Shown here piece by piece: positions 7,915 to 16,433 of a stretch of 25,290 nucleotides of DNA. Source of the stretch: CAYUNA01 sp047629355 (GTDB lineage Bacteria > Bacteroidota > Bacteroidia > Chitinophagales > Saprospiraceae); contig JBLHWU010000083.1 in the NCBI GenBank assembly GCA_047629355.1, positions 1 to 25,290 on the forward strand, read 5' to 3'. The position numbers and the translations under genes were made by a program. Position 1 is the first letter of the stretch, and every line of letters begins with the position of its first letter. A model generated the notes under the pieces. The model had not been told where the DNA came from and made no database searches. It worked only from the letters and a program-made list of their open reading frames with translations.

Positions 7915-10134
7915 ATGAGCAAAAAGAAGCCAACGAAATTAACGAAGTCAAAGTCAACTGTTTCCAAAAAAAAAATAACCCTACCAAAACCAAAGACCTA
8001 CCTGATTCGCGACACTGTAGCCACAGAAAATGACGCGCAGTACCAAAAAATATTTAAAATCTTATGTGCTGTATTGGGCGTATTGCTCATCATTTTGGCA
8101 CTCGGTAGCGGTATTAATGGGGATGATGAATACCAAAATAAATACTCTGAAAGTTTGGTGAATTATTATTATTCAATTGGTGCCGATACCTCAGCATTGT
8201 ACATTGAAAAAGGAAATATGCACCTTTATGGTGGCTTTTTTGACTTGACAACAGGTGTAGTGAATGAGACTTTGGGTTACAATAAATTTGACCCTGCGTA
8301 TCATAAGGTACGGCATATTTTTAATGCTTTATTTGGCTTGTTGGCAATGCTTTTTACGGCACTATTGGCGAAGGAGATTGCAGGTTGGCGAGCAGGAATA
8401 GTGACCTTGGTGCTGATGTTTTTGTCGCCTCGGTTTCTGGGGCATTCGATGATGAATCCTAAGGATATTCCCTTTGCCGCGGGTTTTGCCGTAGCTTTGT
8501 ATTTCATGGTCTTATTACTAAAAAGGATGCCGAAGCTTGGGTGGAAAGTCCCGCTGGGCTTGGCTTTAGGAATGGCCTTGGCGATTTCTTCACGGGCAGG
8601 AGGCTTGTTGTTGATTGCGTACTTGGGCTTATTTATGGGCATTCATTTTTTAATGACTTATGGTATAAAAGGTATATTTTCTGAAATAAAAACAGTCGGG
8701 AAGTATGCGGCTTACGGATTGGGTATTTCTATCGTTGGTTTTATAATTGCGATTCTTTTCTGGCCATTCGCCTTAGTTGACCCGCTATCGCATCCTATGG
8801 AAGCTTTGACAGAGTTTTCAAAATTAGGTATAAAAATCCGCCTTCTTTTTCAAGGTGAAAATATCATGTCTGACCAAACGGCGTGGCATTATCCTATTAC
8901 TTGGATTTGGCGCACGATTCCGTTATTTACTTTATTTGGTGTATTAGGCAGCTTTGTTTTTTTACCAAAATTATTAAAGCGGTATCAGATCTTACCGATA
9001 CTGTTGTGCTACTTTGCGATGATTTTCCCCGTGGCGTATGTGATTGCAAAAGAATCCATTATTCACGATGGCTGGCGGCACTTGATGTTCGTTTATCCGC
9101 CAATGGTGATTATTGCGAGTCTATTCTGGTTACAATTAGAAAAGCTGTTGAAACCCAATAAAATCGGAACTTATGCACTCTACGGATTGCTTGGAATCAT
9201 GGTTGCTTCGACGACTTTATTCATTGCTCGAAATCATCATTATCCGTATGTTTATTTCAATCTATTAAGTGGTGGTCTCGACGGCGCTTATGGCGAGTAC
9301 GAAACCGATTATTGGGGCGTGAGTGTCAAACAGGCAATTGATTGGATGGAAGACGAGGGCATCTTGAGGGAAGACATGGAGGAGATTACGATTGCGACGA
9401 GTTATTTGCACAACGTTCGGGCTTATTTGGTGAACAATTACGGAGGTAAAGTCAAAACGGTTTATGTCCGGTACAATGATAGGTATAGTAAAAAATGGGA
9501 TTATGCTATCTTCCCATCGCGCTACATTCGTGGACCACATTTGAAAAATGAAACTTGGCCGACTTCCAAATCAATTCATACCATTTATGCAAATGATGTG
9601 CCTTTGACGACGATTGAAAAAGAGACCAGTCACTTTGCCTATGCTGGCGAAACGGCTTTAAAACAAAAAGATTTCAACAGCGCTATCGCTTATTTTGAGC
9701 AAGAAGTAGCAGCCCATCCAGACAATGAATTGGCTTGGATAAAATTGGCGGTTGCCAAAACAAATTCCCGCGACTTTATTGGTGCTTTAGCTGCGGCAGA
9801 TAAAGCCTTAGGCGTTGCGCCCGAAAATATCAATGCGGTCTATTACAAAGCCATCGCTAACTTGAATACGGGTAAACGGGCAGAAGCTTTGGTCTTGTTT
9901 GAGGAAGCGATTCGGATAGATTCAGGCTTCAGTGCGGCATATTATTACAAAGCAGTGATTTTGGCGGAAAGCACGGATAAAGCACAGTTGGGAGAAGCCG
10001 TTAATACTGCAATAAAAGCAATTGAAAAGAATCCAAAGATGAAAGCAGCGTATGATTTGGCAGCGCGGCTTTATGAACAATTGGGGGATACGGGGAAGGC
10101 AACGCAATTGCGGAAGATGATGTCTAAGCTATAG
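7915..10134 (+). CDS. Membrane GT-C glycosyltransferase (family 39-like) with C-terminal TPR domain
   Basis: 739 residues. A Lys-rich cytoplasmic N-terminus (1-45) precedes TM1 (about 46-66). Directly after it comes GDDEYQ (D70, D71, E72), in the position of the acidic catalytic motif that GT-C enzymes (PMT/ArnT type) carry in the first extracytoplasmic loop. Many further TM segments follow up to about residue 445 (for example ALFGLLAMLFTALLAKEIAG and the GLGISIVGFIIAILFWPFAL stretch). A soluble segment comes next, then about four TPR units (575-735; YFEQEVAAHPDNELAWIKLA, YYKAIANLNTGKRAEALVLFEEAIRID). The family moves sugars from polyprenyl-phosphate donors to proteins or lipids on the outside of the inner membrane. 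Donor and acceptor here are unknown; glycosylation of exported surface proteins is one possibility. The ATG at 7915 is the natural start. Confidence 0.87.
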   Translation: MSKKKPTKLTKSKSTVSKKKITLPKPKTYLIRDTVATENDAQYQKIFKILCAVLGVLLIILALGSGINGDDEYQNKYSESLVNYYYSIGADTSALYIEKGNMHLYGGFFDLTTGVVNETLGYNKFDPAYHKVRHIFNALFGLLAMLFTALLAKEIAGWRAGIVTLVLMFLSPRFLGHSMMNPKDIPFAAGFAVALYFMVLLLKRMPKLGWKVPLGLALGMALAISSRAGGLLLIAYLGLFMGIHFLMTYGIKGIFSEIKTVGKYAAYGLGISIVGFIIAILFWPFALVDPLSHPMEALTEFSKLGIKIRLLFQGENIMSDQTAWHYPITWIWRTIPLFTLFGVLGSFVFLPKLLKRYQILPILLCYFAMIFPVAYVIAKESIIHDGWRHLMFVYPPMVIIASLFWLQLEKLLKPNKIGTYALYGLLGIMVASTTLFIARNHHYPYVYFNLLSGGLDGAYGEYETDYWGVSVKQAIDWMEDEGILREDMEEITIATSYLHNVRAYLVNNYGGKVKTVYVRYNDRYSKKWDYAIFPSRYIRGPHLKNETWPTSKSIHTIYANDVPLTTIEKETSHFAYAGETALKQKDFNSAIAYFEQEVAAHPDNELAWIKLAVAKTNSRDFIGALAAADKALGVAPENINAVYYKAIANLNTGKRAEALVLFEEAIRIDSGFSAAYYYKAVILAESTDKAQLGEAVNTAIKAIEKNPKMKAAYDLAARLYEQLGDTGKATQLRKMMSKL

Positions 10135-10210
10135 AAATGGTTAAGGGTTAGGGTTTAATGGTTAATGAGGGGCATGATTTGAACTTAGTAACTAACTGTA
10201 AATTAACAAG

Positions 10211-10320
10211 AGGCGTTTGAGGGTGAAAAATTATTTTTCATCCTCAATAACCTCATTTGGATTGCCGTAGGCAGCGCAAAATGTGCTTAATTGAAGCTCG
10301 AAAAATTTGCGACTTTCTCG
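10211..10320 (+). repeat. Family A hairpin repeat, copy b, with long tail
   Basis: Stem TTGAGGGTGAAAAAT (10217-10231) pairs with ATTTTTCATCCTCAA (10233-10247), the only non-Watson-Crick pair being G-T. The tail has ATTGCCGTAGGCAGCGC (10261-10277) and then TTGAAGCTCGAAA (10291-10303), which recurs inverted in copy f. Confidence 0.8.
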
Positions 10321-10435
10321 TTTCTTATCTTTTAAGAAAATGGTTGTTACACGATAAAAAGCCTTTTAATAAGTCATTTAATTAATGATTTTTTTAATAT
10401 AGTTATAGGAACTCAAAAAAATGTTTAGATTTGGT

Positions 10436-10622
10436 CTTAGGAACGCGAAACAAGTAACTTCACATTCTTGAGAGGATATTTAGTCCATATTTTTTACTTT
10501 GAAAATGCTTCCATACGGGAAGGCTATTATATCAGCATAAATCAAATCGCAGTTTCAAAGCAAAAACTAGGAACAAAATCAATCGCTCAAGAATGTGAAT
10601 TTATTTATTTTGCGTTTCTAGA
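10436..10622. repeat. MITE-like element E1, 187 bp, 37-bp terminal inverted repeats
   Basis: The ends 10436-10472 and 10586-10622 are inverted repeats matching at 30 of 37 positions; the innermost 14 (TTCACATTCTTGAG) match exactly. An inner inverted pair (TTACTTTGAAAATGC and GCAGTTTCAAAGCAA) and a small central hairpin CTTCCATACGGGAAG make the whole element foldable. No transposase and no clear target duplication were seen. It lies 68 bp upstream of the giant type B protein gene. Confidence 0.8.
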
Positions 10623-10623
10623 C

Positions 10624-10656
10624 AAATCATGGTAATTTTTAAAACCACCATGATTT
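10624..10656. repeat. 33-bp palindrome, copy P3
   Basis: AAATCATGG at the left and CCATGATTT at the right match P1 and P2; the inner arms have diverged (GGTAATTTT and AAAACCACC). It lies 34 bp before the start at 10691, much like P2 before the glycosyltransferase gene. Confidence 0.85.
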
Positions 10657-10690
10657 AATCTCAATATCTTAATCCAACTGTATCAAGCTT

Positions 10691-13600
10691 ATGAAAAAAT
10701 ATTTATTATTATTCAGCTTCCTCTTATCCTTAACCAGTCTTTTCGCACAACCCGTCAACGACGATTGCGACGGTTTAATTGATTTAGGAACGGCGCCGAT
10801 TTGTCTAGCCATTTTGGATACCTTTAACAATGTGGCGGCGACTTCCTCTATGATTTCCTCAAATCCATTATTTGAAGTGCCCGTTTGTTTCAATGGAGGA
10901 ATTGTCGAGCGCGATGTTTGGTTTAAATTTGACGTACCAACGGATGGGAGTATTGTGGATTTTCAACTGACGGTAACAGCGGTAGAAGGGCCAAATGGCG
11001 CGATGTTGCAACCACAAGTAGCGGTTTATCGAGGAGAATGCTTGGTGGATGAATTGCAAGAATTGGCTTGTGCCAGTACCCTTTTGGGCGAGAGTGAAGT
11101 TATTCTTGATTTGGAAGGATTGACGCCTGGCTTGGAATATTTTTTACGAATCACCGATTGGTCGGGTTCTGCTTCTGCAAACGAAGGAGATTTTGTACTT
11201 TGTATTGATGAATTGCCTGTTTGTTTCAATCTGTGTGATGTCAATAACGAGAGTTCGCAAAGTTGTGAAGGAAAACTCTACGATTCAGGTGGGCCAGATG
11301 GCGATTATGGCAATAATGAAAACTGTACGTTTACGATTTGTCCGTCAGAATTTCACCAGTGTATTTTTATGAATGTGGTGGATTACAGCACAGAGAATAA
11401 TCTGGACAATTTGACTTTCTACGCAGGAATGGACACCAATGCACCACAGATTTTTGAGCTGTCGGGCACGGGTACTGGTTTTGAAGTACAAGCGTCGAGT
11501 AACTGTGTGACCATTGAATTCACCAGTGATGGTTCGGTGACGGATAGTGGGTTTTATTTGGAATGGACGTGTTCGGGTGATACCTGTACGCAGCCGCCGA
11601 TTATATCTTGTGATGACCCAGTCAACATTCCATCTTTGCCATATGTTGGGACTGATTTATCGACTTGCTTTGCTGGGAATACGGTAACGAATAGTCCTTG
11701 TAATGAATTTTTTATCAACGGAGAAGATTACATTTTTACTTACAATTCTTCCGGTGATGAATGTATTATGATAGACATAACAGGGTCTGGTGTGCAGACA
11801 GGAGTTGCTATTTTTAACGACTGCCCGAATATTGCAAGTGAATGTATCGCCTCGGCTGGCGGTGATTTTGGCGTAGCTGACCCAACAATTAATGCAGCAT
11901 TCTTGGAAGAAGCAGGGACGTATTACATTTTGGTTGCCAACGCGAATAATTGTACAGATTTTAATATAAATATTGAAACAGTCGATTGTCCTATTGTTTT
12001 GCCACCGTCTGAAGATTGTGACAATGCTTTGAATATAAATGGGTGTAGCAATGAAACGCCTTCCATTATTTCTGTTTCACAAGTTCCTTCCACCGAGAAT
12101 AATTTTCAATTGGGCTGTTGGGGAACGACGGGTTCAAACCTCTTTACTTGGTTTATTTTTGAAGCACAAACTGCTGGAGATTTTGGATTCTTGGCAGGAG
12201 ATGCCAACGACCTCAATAATTCAGATATTGACATTAATGTTTGGGGACCTTTTGACGCGAATGCCGAGGTATGTCCTGGAACTTTAACAGATGAACCGAT
12301 TCGGAGTACTTGGTCAGGTATACCCGGTCAAACGGGATTGATTGATATTCATCCTGTTACTGGTGTTGCGATTACCGATATTTGTGAAGGAGCAGGCGGC
12401 GACAAATTTGTTTCGACTATCCCTGTTTTACCAGGAGAATGGTATGCTGTCTTAGTCTTAGATTTTGGTGGAAACATTGATGAAGGATTGATTAGTATGG
12501 ATTTTACCTTAACTGATGATGGCGTACTTGGACTTGGAGAGAATGCGTTTACCGTGACAGCAGATACCGCTATTTGCCCAGGAGAATTGGTGCAATTAAT
12601 CGCGGATGGAGGAGAAGTTTACCAATGGACGCTTGACCCCGCTTTGAGTTGTATTAACTGCCCCGACCCTGTGGCGACGATTAGTGAAACAACGAATTTT
12701 GAGGTAAGTATTTTTGGCGCTTGTGACGCAGATACCTTACAAGTAGAAGTGGGTGTTTTACAAGTTGATGCTGGTCCAGATTTGACTGTTTGTTTAAATG
12801 AAGAAATTCAAATCGTGGCAGGTGCTAATTTTGAAAATGTCACTTACTCTTGGGATGGTCCAGCTGGAACATTGAGTTGTACAGATTGTGCAGACCCAAT
12901 TGTCACCGCCGTTAATCCCGGAATACTTATTTATACCGTAACAGTCACGGGTCCTTCCTGTTCCTTTACTGACCAAATGGCTTTGGAAGTAATTGATAGC
13001 CCCGCACCTGCATACACGATTACTGAAGATACGCAGATTTGCGAAGGAGAGAATGTTTTGTTAGGTGGAACGGATACGGGGGTTGATTATCAATGGACAT
13101 CTTTCCCCGCAGGTCTTAATTCAACAGCTGCGAATCCATCAGTAACGCCTTCGGAAAGCACCACTTATATTTTAGAAGTTAGTAATGGCTTATGCCCTGT
13201 ACCTTCTTTTGATAGTATTTTTGTAGAAGTGTCGGCATTACCAATTGCAGAATTGGCGGCAGATGTTACTATTTGTCAAAGTGATTCTACTCAATTGAGT
13301 GCGATGACTCAGGAAGCAGGCGTCATTTATACCTGGACGCCAGCGGGTTCTTTGGATGATGCAAGTTCGCCAAGCCCGATTGCTTTTCCTATTGCAACAA
13401 CGACTTATATCGTTGTTGCAGATAGAAATGGTTGCTCAAATACAGAAACCATTACTGTCAGTGTTACTCAAATTGCCGTCGAAATAACCGTGCAAGATAC
13501 TTTTGGCATTTGTGTTGGTGAAACCATCAACTTGGCTGCTTTGGCAAATCCAAGCACTGATATTGTATGGATAACAGACGATGGTTCTTTGGATATGCTA

Positions 13601-15226
13601 ATCGGAACAAATGTGATTGCTGCCCCTTCAACTGCCACCCAATACTACGCAACGGTAGAAATTGATGGTTGTATTCGCCGTGATTCTGTTTATATTCGAG
13701 TAGATTCTTTACCGGCTAATTTGGTAATTATGCCCTCTGATACCATGGTTTGTGAAGGTTCGCCTTTATTGTTGACCTCAACGATTTACGAACCAGCATT
13801 GTATCAAGACATTGTTTTCCAATGGTCGCCACCTTTTGGTTTTCAAACCCCAGATTCTTTATTCAATATGTCGTTGATTGCCAATGAAACAACAGTCTAT
13901 CAAAGAATTTCGACCAATGGATTTTGTAGCGATACTTCTTTTGTAAATGTGGAAGTGATAGAAGCTGGCGCGATTATGATTGACCCTGTTGACCCTGTTT
14001 GTGCAGGAGAAACCATTCAGTTAATGGCAAATACAGATTTGCCAGGTACGTTGGTTTGGTCGGGTACAGGCTTAAGTTGTACGGATTGTCCAAACCCGAT
14101 GGCAACGACGCAAATAGGCATGACTTCGGCGACTTATGAAGTAGAATTGGAAGGTTTTGAATGTCCAGTAATGTCGAGTATTACGATACCATTAGCGGAT
14201 GCACCAACGGCGAGTTTGGCGGATGTAGATATTTGTCCAGATGAGATGGCGACTTTAAATGCAGGTGGAAATGCAAGCTTTACCTATTCTTGGTTTTCTC
14301 CAAATGATAATGACTTTGGCGGTTCATCAGACCCAAGTCCTTCCGTAATGCCGATGCAAACTTCAGAATACTTTGTCACCGTAACGAATGGCAATTGCCC
14401 TGATTTTATCGACTCCATGACTGTTTTTGTAAACTTAGAAGTGCCACCTCAAGCACCCGCAAATATTACGATTTGTACAGGTGTCACGGGACAATTGGAT
14501 TTTGATTTATCAGATGGTGGCAACGTCGTTTGGAGTCCAGGAGAAGGATTGAGTTGTACGGCATGTCCTAACCCAATCGTCGATATTGATGTAGCAGAAA
14601 CTTATGAATTTATCGCTACTTTTTCTAACAATTGCGGCGTCATGCAGGATTATCCTGTAACCGTAACCGTAGAGGAGGGTATTGATATTACGAGTTTGAC
14701 TGCCGACCCAACGGGCGTGATTTATGAAGGAACAATCGTGAATATTGCTTCCGCGGTAACAGGGATTGAACCATTCACTTACAACTGGTCAACGGGAGGA
14801 ATTACGTCAACTATTACTGCAACACCCTTATTAGTAGATGCACAAAATATCGTGGAAGACACCGCAGTTTATTCTATCTCCTTAATGGTTGTGGATGAAT
14901 TGGGTTGTACCGATACCGAAATAATTACCTTTCAATTGCTAGAAGCAATCTTGGATGAAATTCCAAACGCTTTTACACCAAATGGGGATACCAATAACGA
15001 TGAATTTGGACTCCTCATCACAGGGGAAAACATTGAAGTGCGCAGCTTCCGGATTTGGAATCGCTGGGGTAAATTAGTCCATGATGCTAAAGGTCCAGAC
15101 CACGCTTGGGATGGGATGGTTGATGGCGACCCTGCGGCGGCGGATGTGTATATCTATCGAGCGGAAGTTGTTTTGGCAGATGGAACGACTTTTATTAAAA
15201 ATGGCGATGTAACGTTGATTCGTTAA
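10691..15226 (+). CDS. Giant T9SS type B secreted protein with CUB-like and Ig-like domains
   Basis: 1511 residues. The signal peptide is 1-19 (MKKYLLLFSFLLSLTSLFA). A beta-sandwich domain opening with NDDCDG covers about 20-175, and a CUB-like domain about 188-296 (CEGKLYDSGGPDGDYGNNE, FYLEWTC). Two further pre-peptidase-like sandwich domains span about 307-433 and 440-610 (SEDCDNALNI). About ten Ig/PKD-like domains follow (620-1417); three carry an LSCxxC..P motif. The C-terminal CHU_C domain (1421-1511) has FTPNGDTNNDEFG, IWNRWGK, WDG and VYIYRAEV. The last domain marks T9SS export; the rest suggests binding to carbohydrate or protein at the surface, which is inference. No catalytic motif is visible. 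No PorP/SprF gene is adjacent, so the partner may be the one at 6821 or lie elsewhere. Confidence 0.93.
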   Translation: MKKYLLLFSFLLSLTSLFAQPVNDDCDGLIDLGTAPICLAILDTFNNVAATSSMISSNPLFEVPVCFNGGIVERDVWFKFDVPTDGSIVDFQLTVTAVEGPNGAMLQPQVAVYRGECLVDELQELACASTLLGESEVILDLEGLTPGLEYFLRITDWSGSASANEGDFVLCIDELPVCFNLCDVNNESSQSCEGKLYDSGGPDGDYGNNENCTFTICPSEFHQCIFMNVVDYSTENNLDNLTFYAGMDTNAPQIFELSGTGTGFEVQASSNCVTIEFTSDGSVTDSGFYLEWTCSGDTCTQPPIISCDDPVNIPSLPYVGTDLSTCFAGNTVTNSPCNEFFINGEDYIFTYNSSGDECIMIDITGSGVQTGVAIFNDCPNIASECIASAGGDFGVADPTINAAFLEEAGTYYILVANANNCTDFNINIETVDCPIVLPPSEDCDNALNINGCSNETPSIISVSQVPSTENNFQLGCWGTTGSNLFTWFIFEAQTAGDFGFLAGDANDLNNSDIDINVWGPFDANAEVCPGTLTDEPIRSTWSGIPGQTGLIDIHPVTGVAITDICEGAGGDKFVSTIPVLPGEWYAVLVLDFGGNIDEGLISMDFTLTDDGVLGLGENAFTVTADTAICPGELVQLIADGGEVYQWTLDPALSCINCPDPVATISETTNFEVSIFGACDADTLQVEVGVLQVDAGPDLTVCLNEEIQIVAGANFENVTYSWDGPAGTLSCTDCADPIVTAVNPGILIYTVTVTGPSCSFTDQMALEVIDSPAPAYTITEDTQICEGENVLLGGTDTGVDYQWTSFPAGLNSTAANPSVTPSESTTYILEVSNGLCPVPSFDSIFVEVSALPIAELAADVTICQSDSTQLSAMTQEAGVIYTWTPAGSLDDASSPSPIAFPIATTTYIVVADRNGCSNTETITVSVTQIAVEITVQDTFGICVGETINLAALANPSTDIVWITDDGSLDMLIGTNVIAAPSTATQYYATVEIDGCIRRDSVYIRVDSLPANLVIMPSDTMVCEGSPLLLTSTIYEPALYQDIVFQWSPPFGFQTPDSLFNMSLIANETTVYQRISTNGFCSDTSFVNVEVIEAGAIMIDPVDPVCAGETIQLMANTDLPGTLVWSGTGLSCTDCPNPMATTQIGMTSATYEVELEGFECPVMSSITIPLADAPTASLADVDICPDEMATLNAGGNASFTYSWFSPNDNDFGGSSDPSPSVMPMQTSEYFVTVTNGNCPDFIDSMTVFVNLEVPPQAPANITICTGVTGQLDFDLSDGGNVVWSPGEGLSCTACPNPIVDIDVAETYEFIATFSNNCGVMQDYPVTVTVEEGIDITSLTADPTGVIYEGTIVNIASAVTGIEPFTYNWSTGGITSTITATPLLVDAQNIVEDTAVYSISLMVVDELGCTDTEIITFQLLEAILDEIPNAFTPNGDTNNDEFGLLITGENIEVRSFRIWNRWGKLVHDAKGPDHAWDGMVDGDPAAADVYIYRAEVVLADGTTFIKNGDVTLIR

Positions 15227-15241
15227 AAACGCCTTCAGCAG

Positions 15242-15271
15242 GAGTTACTTTTCCAGTAACTTCTACTTTTT
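15242..15271 (+). terminator. Hairpin terminator after the giant type B gene
   Basis: AGTTACT (15243-15249) pairs with AGTAACT (15255-15261) across a 5-base loop, followed by a T-run at 15267-15271. It is 16 bp after the stop codon. Confidence 0.65.
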
Positions 15272-15291
15272 AAAACTAAATATCTATTCAT

Positions 15292-15339
15292 AAATGGAAA
15301 TCAAAGCGATGCGACATCCTTGATTTCCATTTTTTTTTA
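15292..15339 (+). terminator. Strong hairpin terminator with nine T residues
   Basis: ATGGAAATCAA (15294-15304) pairs perfectly with TTGATTTCCAT (15320-15330) and is followed by nine T (15331-15339). It is probably the main stop for transcripts from the preceding gene. Confidence 0.85.
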
Positions 15340-15417
15340 GTTAAAGTTTAAAATTTTAATGAAAAAATCTGTTACTACAAGGGTAAAGGCTTGCTAAACT
15401 GTATAACCATTAATAAA

Positions 15418-15503
15418 GGGAGTTTGAGGGACAAAAAGCGTTTTGTAAAAACGCTTTTTGTCCCTTAAGACTCCACCCGTGTTGCCGCAGGCAACGCGCT
15501 CTA
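15418..15503 (+). repeat. Family A hairpin repeat, copy c, with GCCGCAGGC tail
   Basis: A 21-bp stem (15424-15444 with 15447-15467; TTGAGGGACAAAAAGCG outer part) has a single G-T wobble. The tail GTTGCCGCAGGCAACGCGC (15481-15499) is itself a palindrome. Confidence 0.85.
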
Positions 15504-15562
15504 TCATATTTTAACCCTATTTCCCAACCCTGTTTATAAATTTGCTAAAAAAATTGAATCAT

Positions 15563-16372
15563 ATGAAACGGCAATCTCTAATCTTAACTTTTTTCTGTTG
15601 CTTTTTAAGTCTATTGGCAATCGCACAAAATGGGGACCTCGACGAAGTTTATTTAAAAAATGGCAGCATCCTCAAAGGTGAAATTTTAAAATACAATCAA
15701 GGTGAGAATTTGACCTTAAAAATTGGTGACGAACAAATTATCGTCATTCAAGAAGCCAATATTAAAGAAATTATTCAAGGAGAAGTGGACATTAGAGAGG
15801 AAGGAGAGGAGACTACCATAAATTTTCCGGAAATCGAACCCATTGAAAAAGTACCGTTTGAATACAAAATGGAAGGTTGGTACAACACCACTTATATTTC
15901 GTTTTATGCAGGAAATGATGGTAATACGGACGATGGTAACGGTAATTTCAAACTAGGTTCAGGACTTCACAACGTCGTCGGTAAGCAGCTGAATCAATTT
16001 GTGGGTTTAGGTCTTGGCTTAGGTTTAGATAATTATTCCCGACGTGGCGAGACAATTGTCCCCTTATTTGCAGAGTTGCGCGGCTACCCAATTACGGGGG
16101 CGAAGCAATTGTATTATTCCTTTTCGCTTGGCTACGGCTTTGCGTTCAAACGAGAATCTTTCGGTATTGTTGACGCAAATGGAGGCTATATGATTCAACC
16201 TGCCGTGGGACTTCGATTGGGCACACCCGATGGCACGAATGTAAATATTGACCTCGGTTACCGCATTCAAAAAGCGTTCTTCCGCGAGCAGTTAGTTAAT
16301 GGGGATGTGGATGAACGGAATATTATTTTTAATAGATTGGCGTTGCGAGTTGGATTGACGCTTTGGAAGTAA
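15563..16372 (+). CDS. Predicted outer-membrane beta-barrel protein of unknown function
   Basis: 269 residues from the ATG at 15563. An in-frame TTG 21 bp upstream is possible, but the ATG puts the signal peptide (MKRQSLILTFFCCFLSLLAIA) at the N-terminus. After it comes a short module VYLKNGSILKGEILKY..LTLKIGDEQIIVI (about 24-60). An acidic linker follows, then an alternating beta pattern rich in Gly and Tyr (ISFYAGND, GLGLGLGLDNYSRRGE, YYSFSLGYGFAFKRE) ending LALRVGLTLWK. This fits a small outer-membrane barrel with a periplasmic N-terminal domain. A related N-terminal module occurs in the protein at 17614-18195. The gene converges with the asparaginase gene. Confidence 0.8.
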   Translation: MKRQSLILTFFCCFLSLLAIAQNGDLDEVYLKNGSILKGEILKYNQGENLTLKIGDEQIIVIQEANIKEIIQGEVDIREEGEETTINFPEIEPIEKVPFEYKMEGWYNTTYISFYAGNDGNTDDGNGNFKLGSGLHNVVGKQLNQFVGLGLGLGLDNYSRRGETIVPLFAELRGYPITGAKQLYYSFSLGYGFAFKRESFGIVDANGGYMIQPAVGLRLGTPDGTNVNIDLGYRIQKAFFREQLVNGDVDERNIIFNRLALRVGLTLWK

Positions 16373-16380
16373 ATCTATTC

Positions 16381-16433
16381 GAGAAGTCAGAAGTCAGAAA
16401 GGACAGAATCAATATCTGACTTCTAACTTCTGC
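16381..16433. terminator. Bidirectional hairpin between convergent genes
   Basis: AGAAGTCAGAAGTCAGA near 16383-16399 pairs with TCTGACTTCTAACTTCT (16415-16431) at 16 of 17 positions. It lies between the stop at 16372 and the opposing stop at 16434, so it can serve both genes. Confidence 0.7.

Larger units (their letters stand above)
10135..10690. other. 556-bp intergenic region filled by three repeat elements
   Basis: It contains family A copy b (10211-10320), the MITE-like element E1 (10436-10622) and palindrome P3 (10624-10656), which begins one base after E1. A lone TAGATTTG (10426-10433) resembles the Bacteroidota -7 box but has no TTG at the right distance. No coding region is evident. 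Confidence 0.8.
15227..15562. other. 336-bp intergenic region: two terminators and a family A repeat
   Basis: Two stem-loops with T-runs (15242-15271 and 15292-15339) come first, then family A copy c (15418-15503). The last 60 bp before the start have no recognisable promoter. Confidence 0.8.

Noticed and set aside
8301..9161. Open frames overlapping the glycosyltransferase in other frames
   Set aside because: Low-complexity mirror images of TM segments, with no independent start context or domain.
10141..10170. Telomere-like TTAAGGGTTAGGGTTTAATGG
   Set aside because: Only two imperfect units. A similar GTTTAATGGTTAATG occurs inverted near 24255, so it is a short intergenic repeat, not a telomere.
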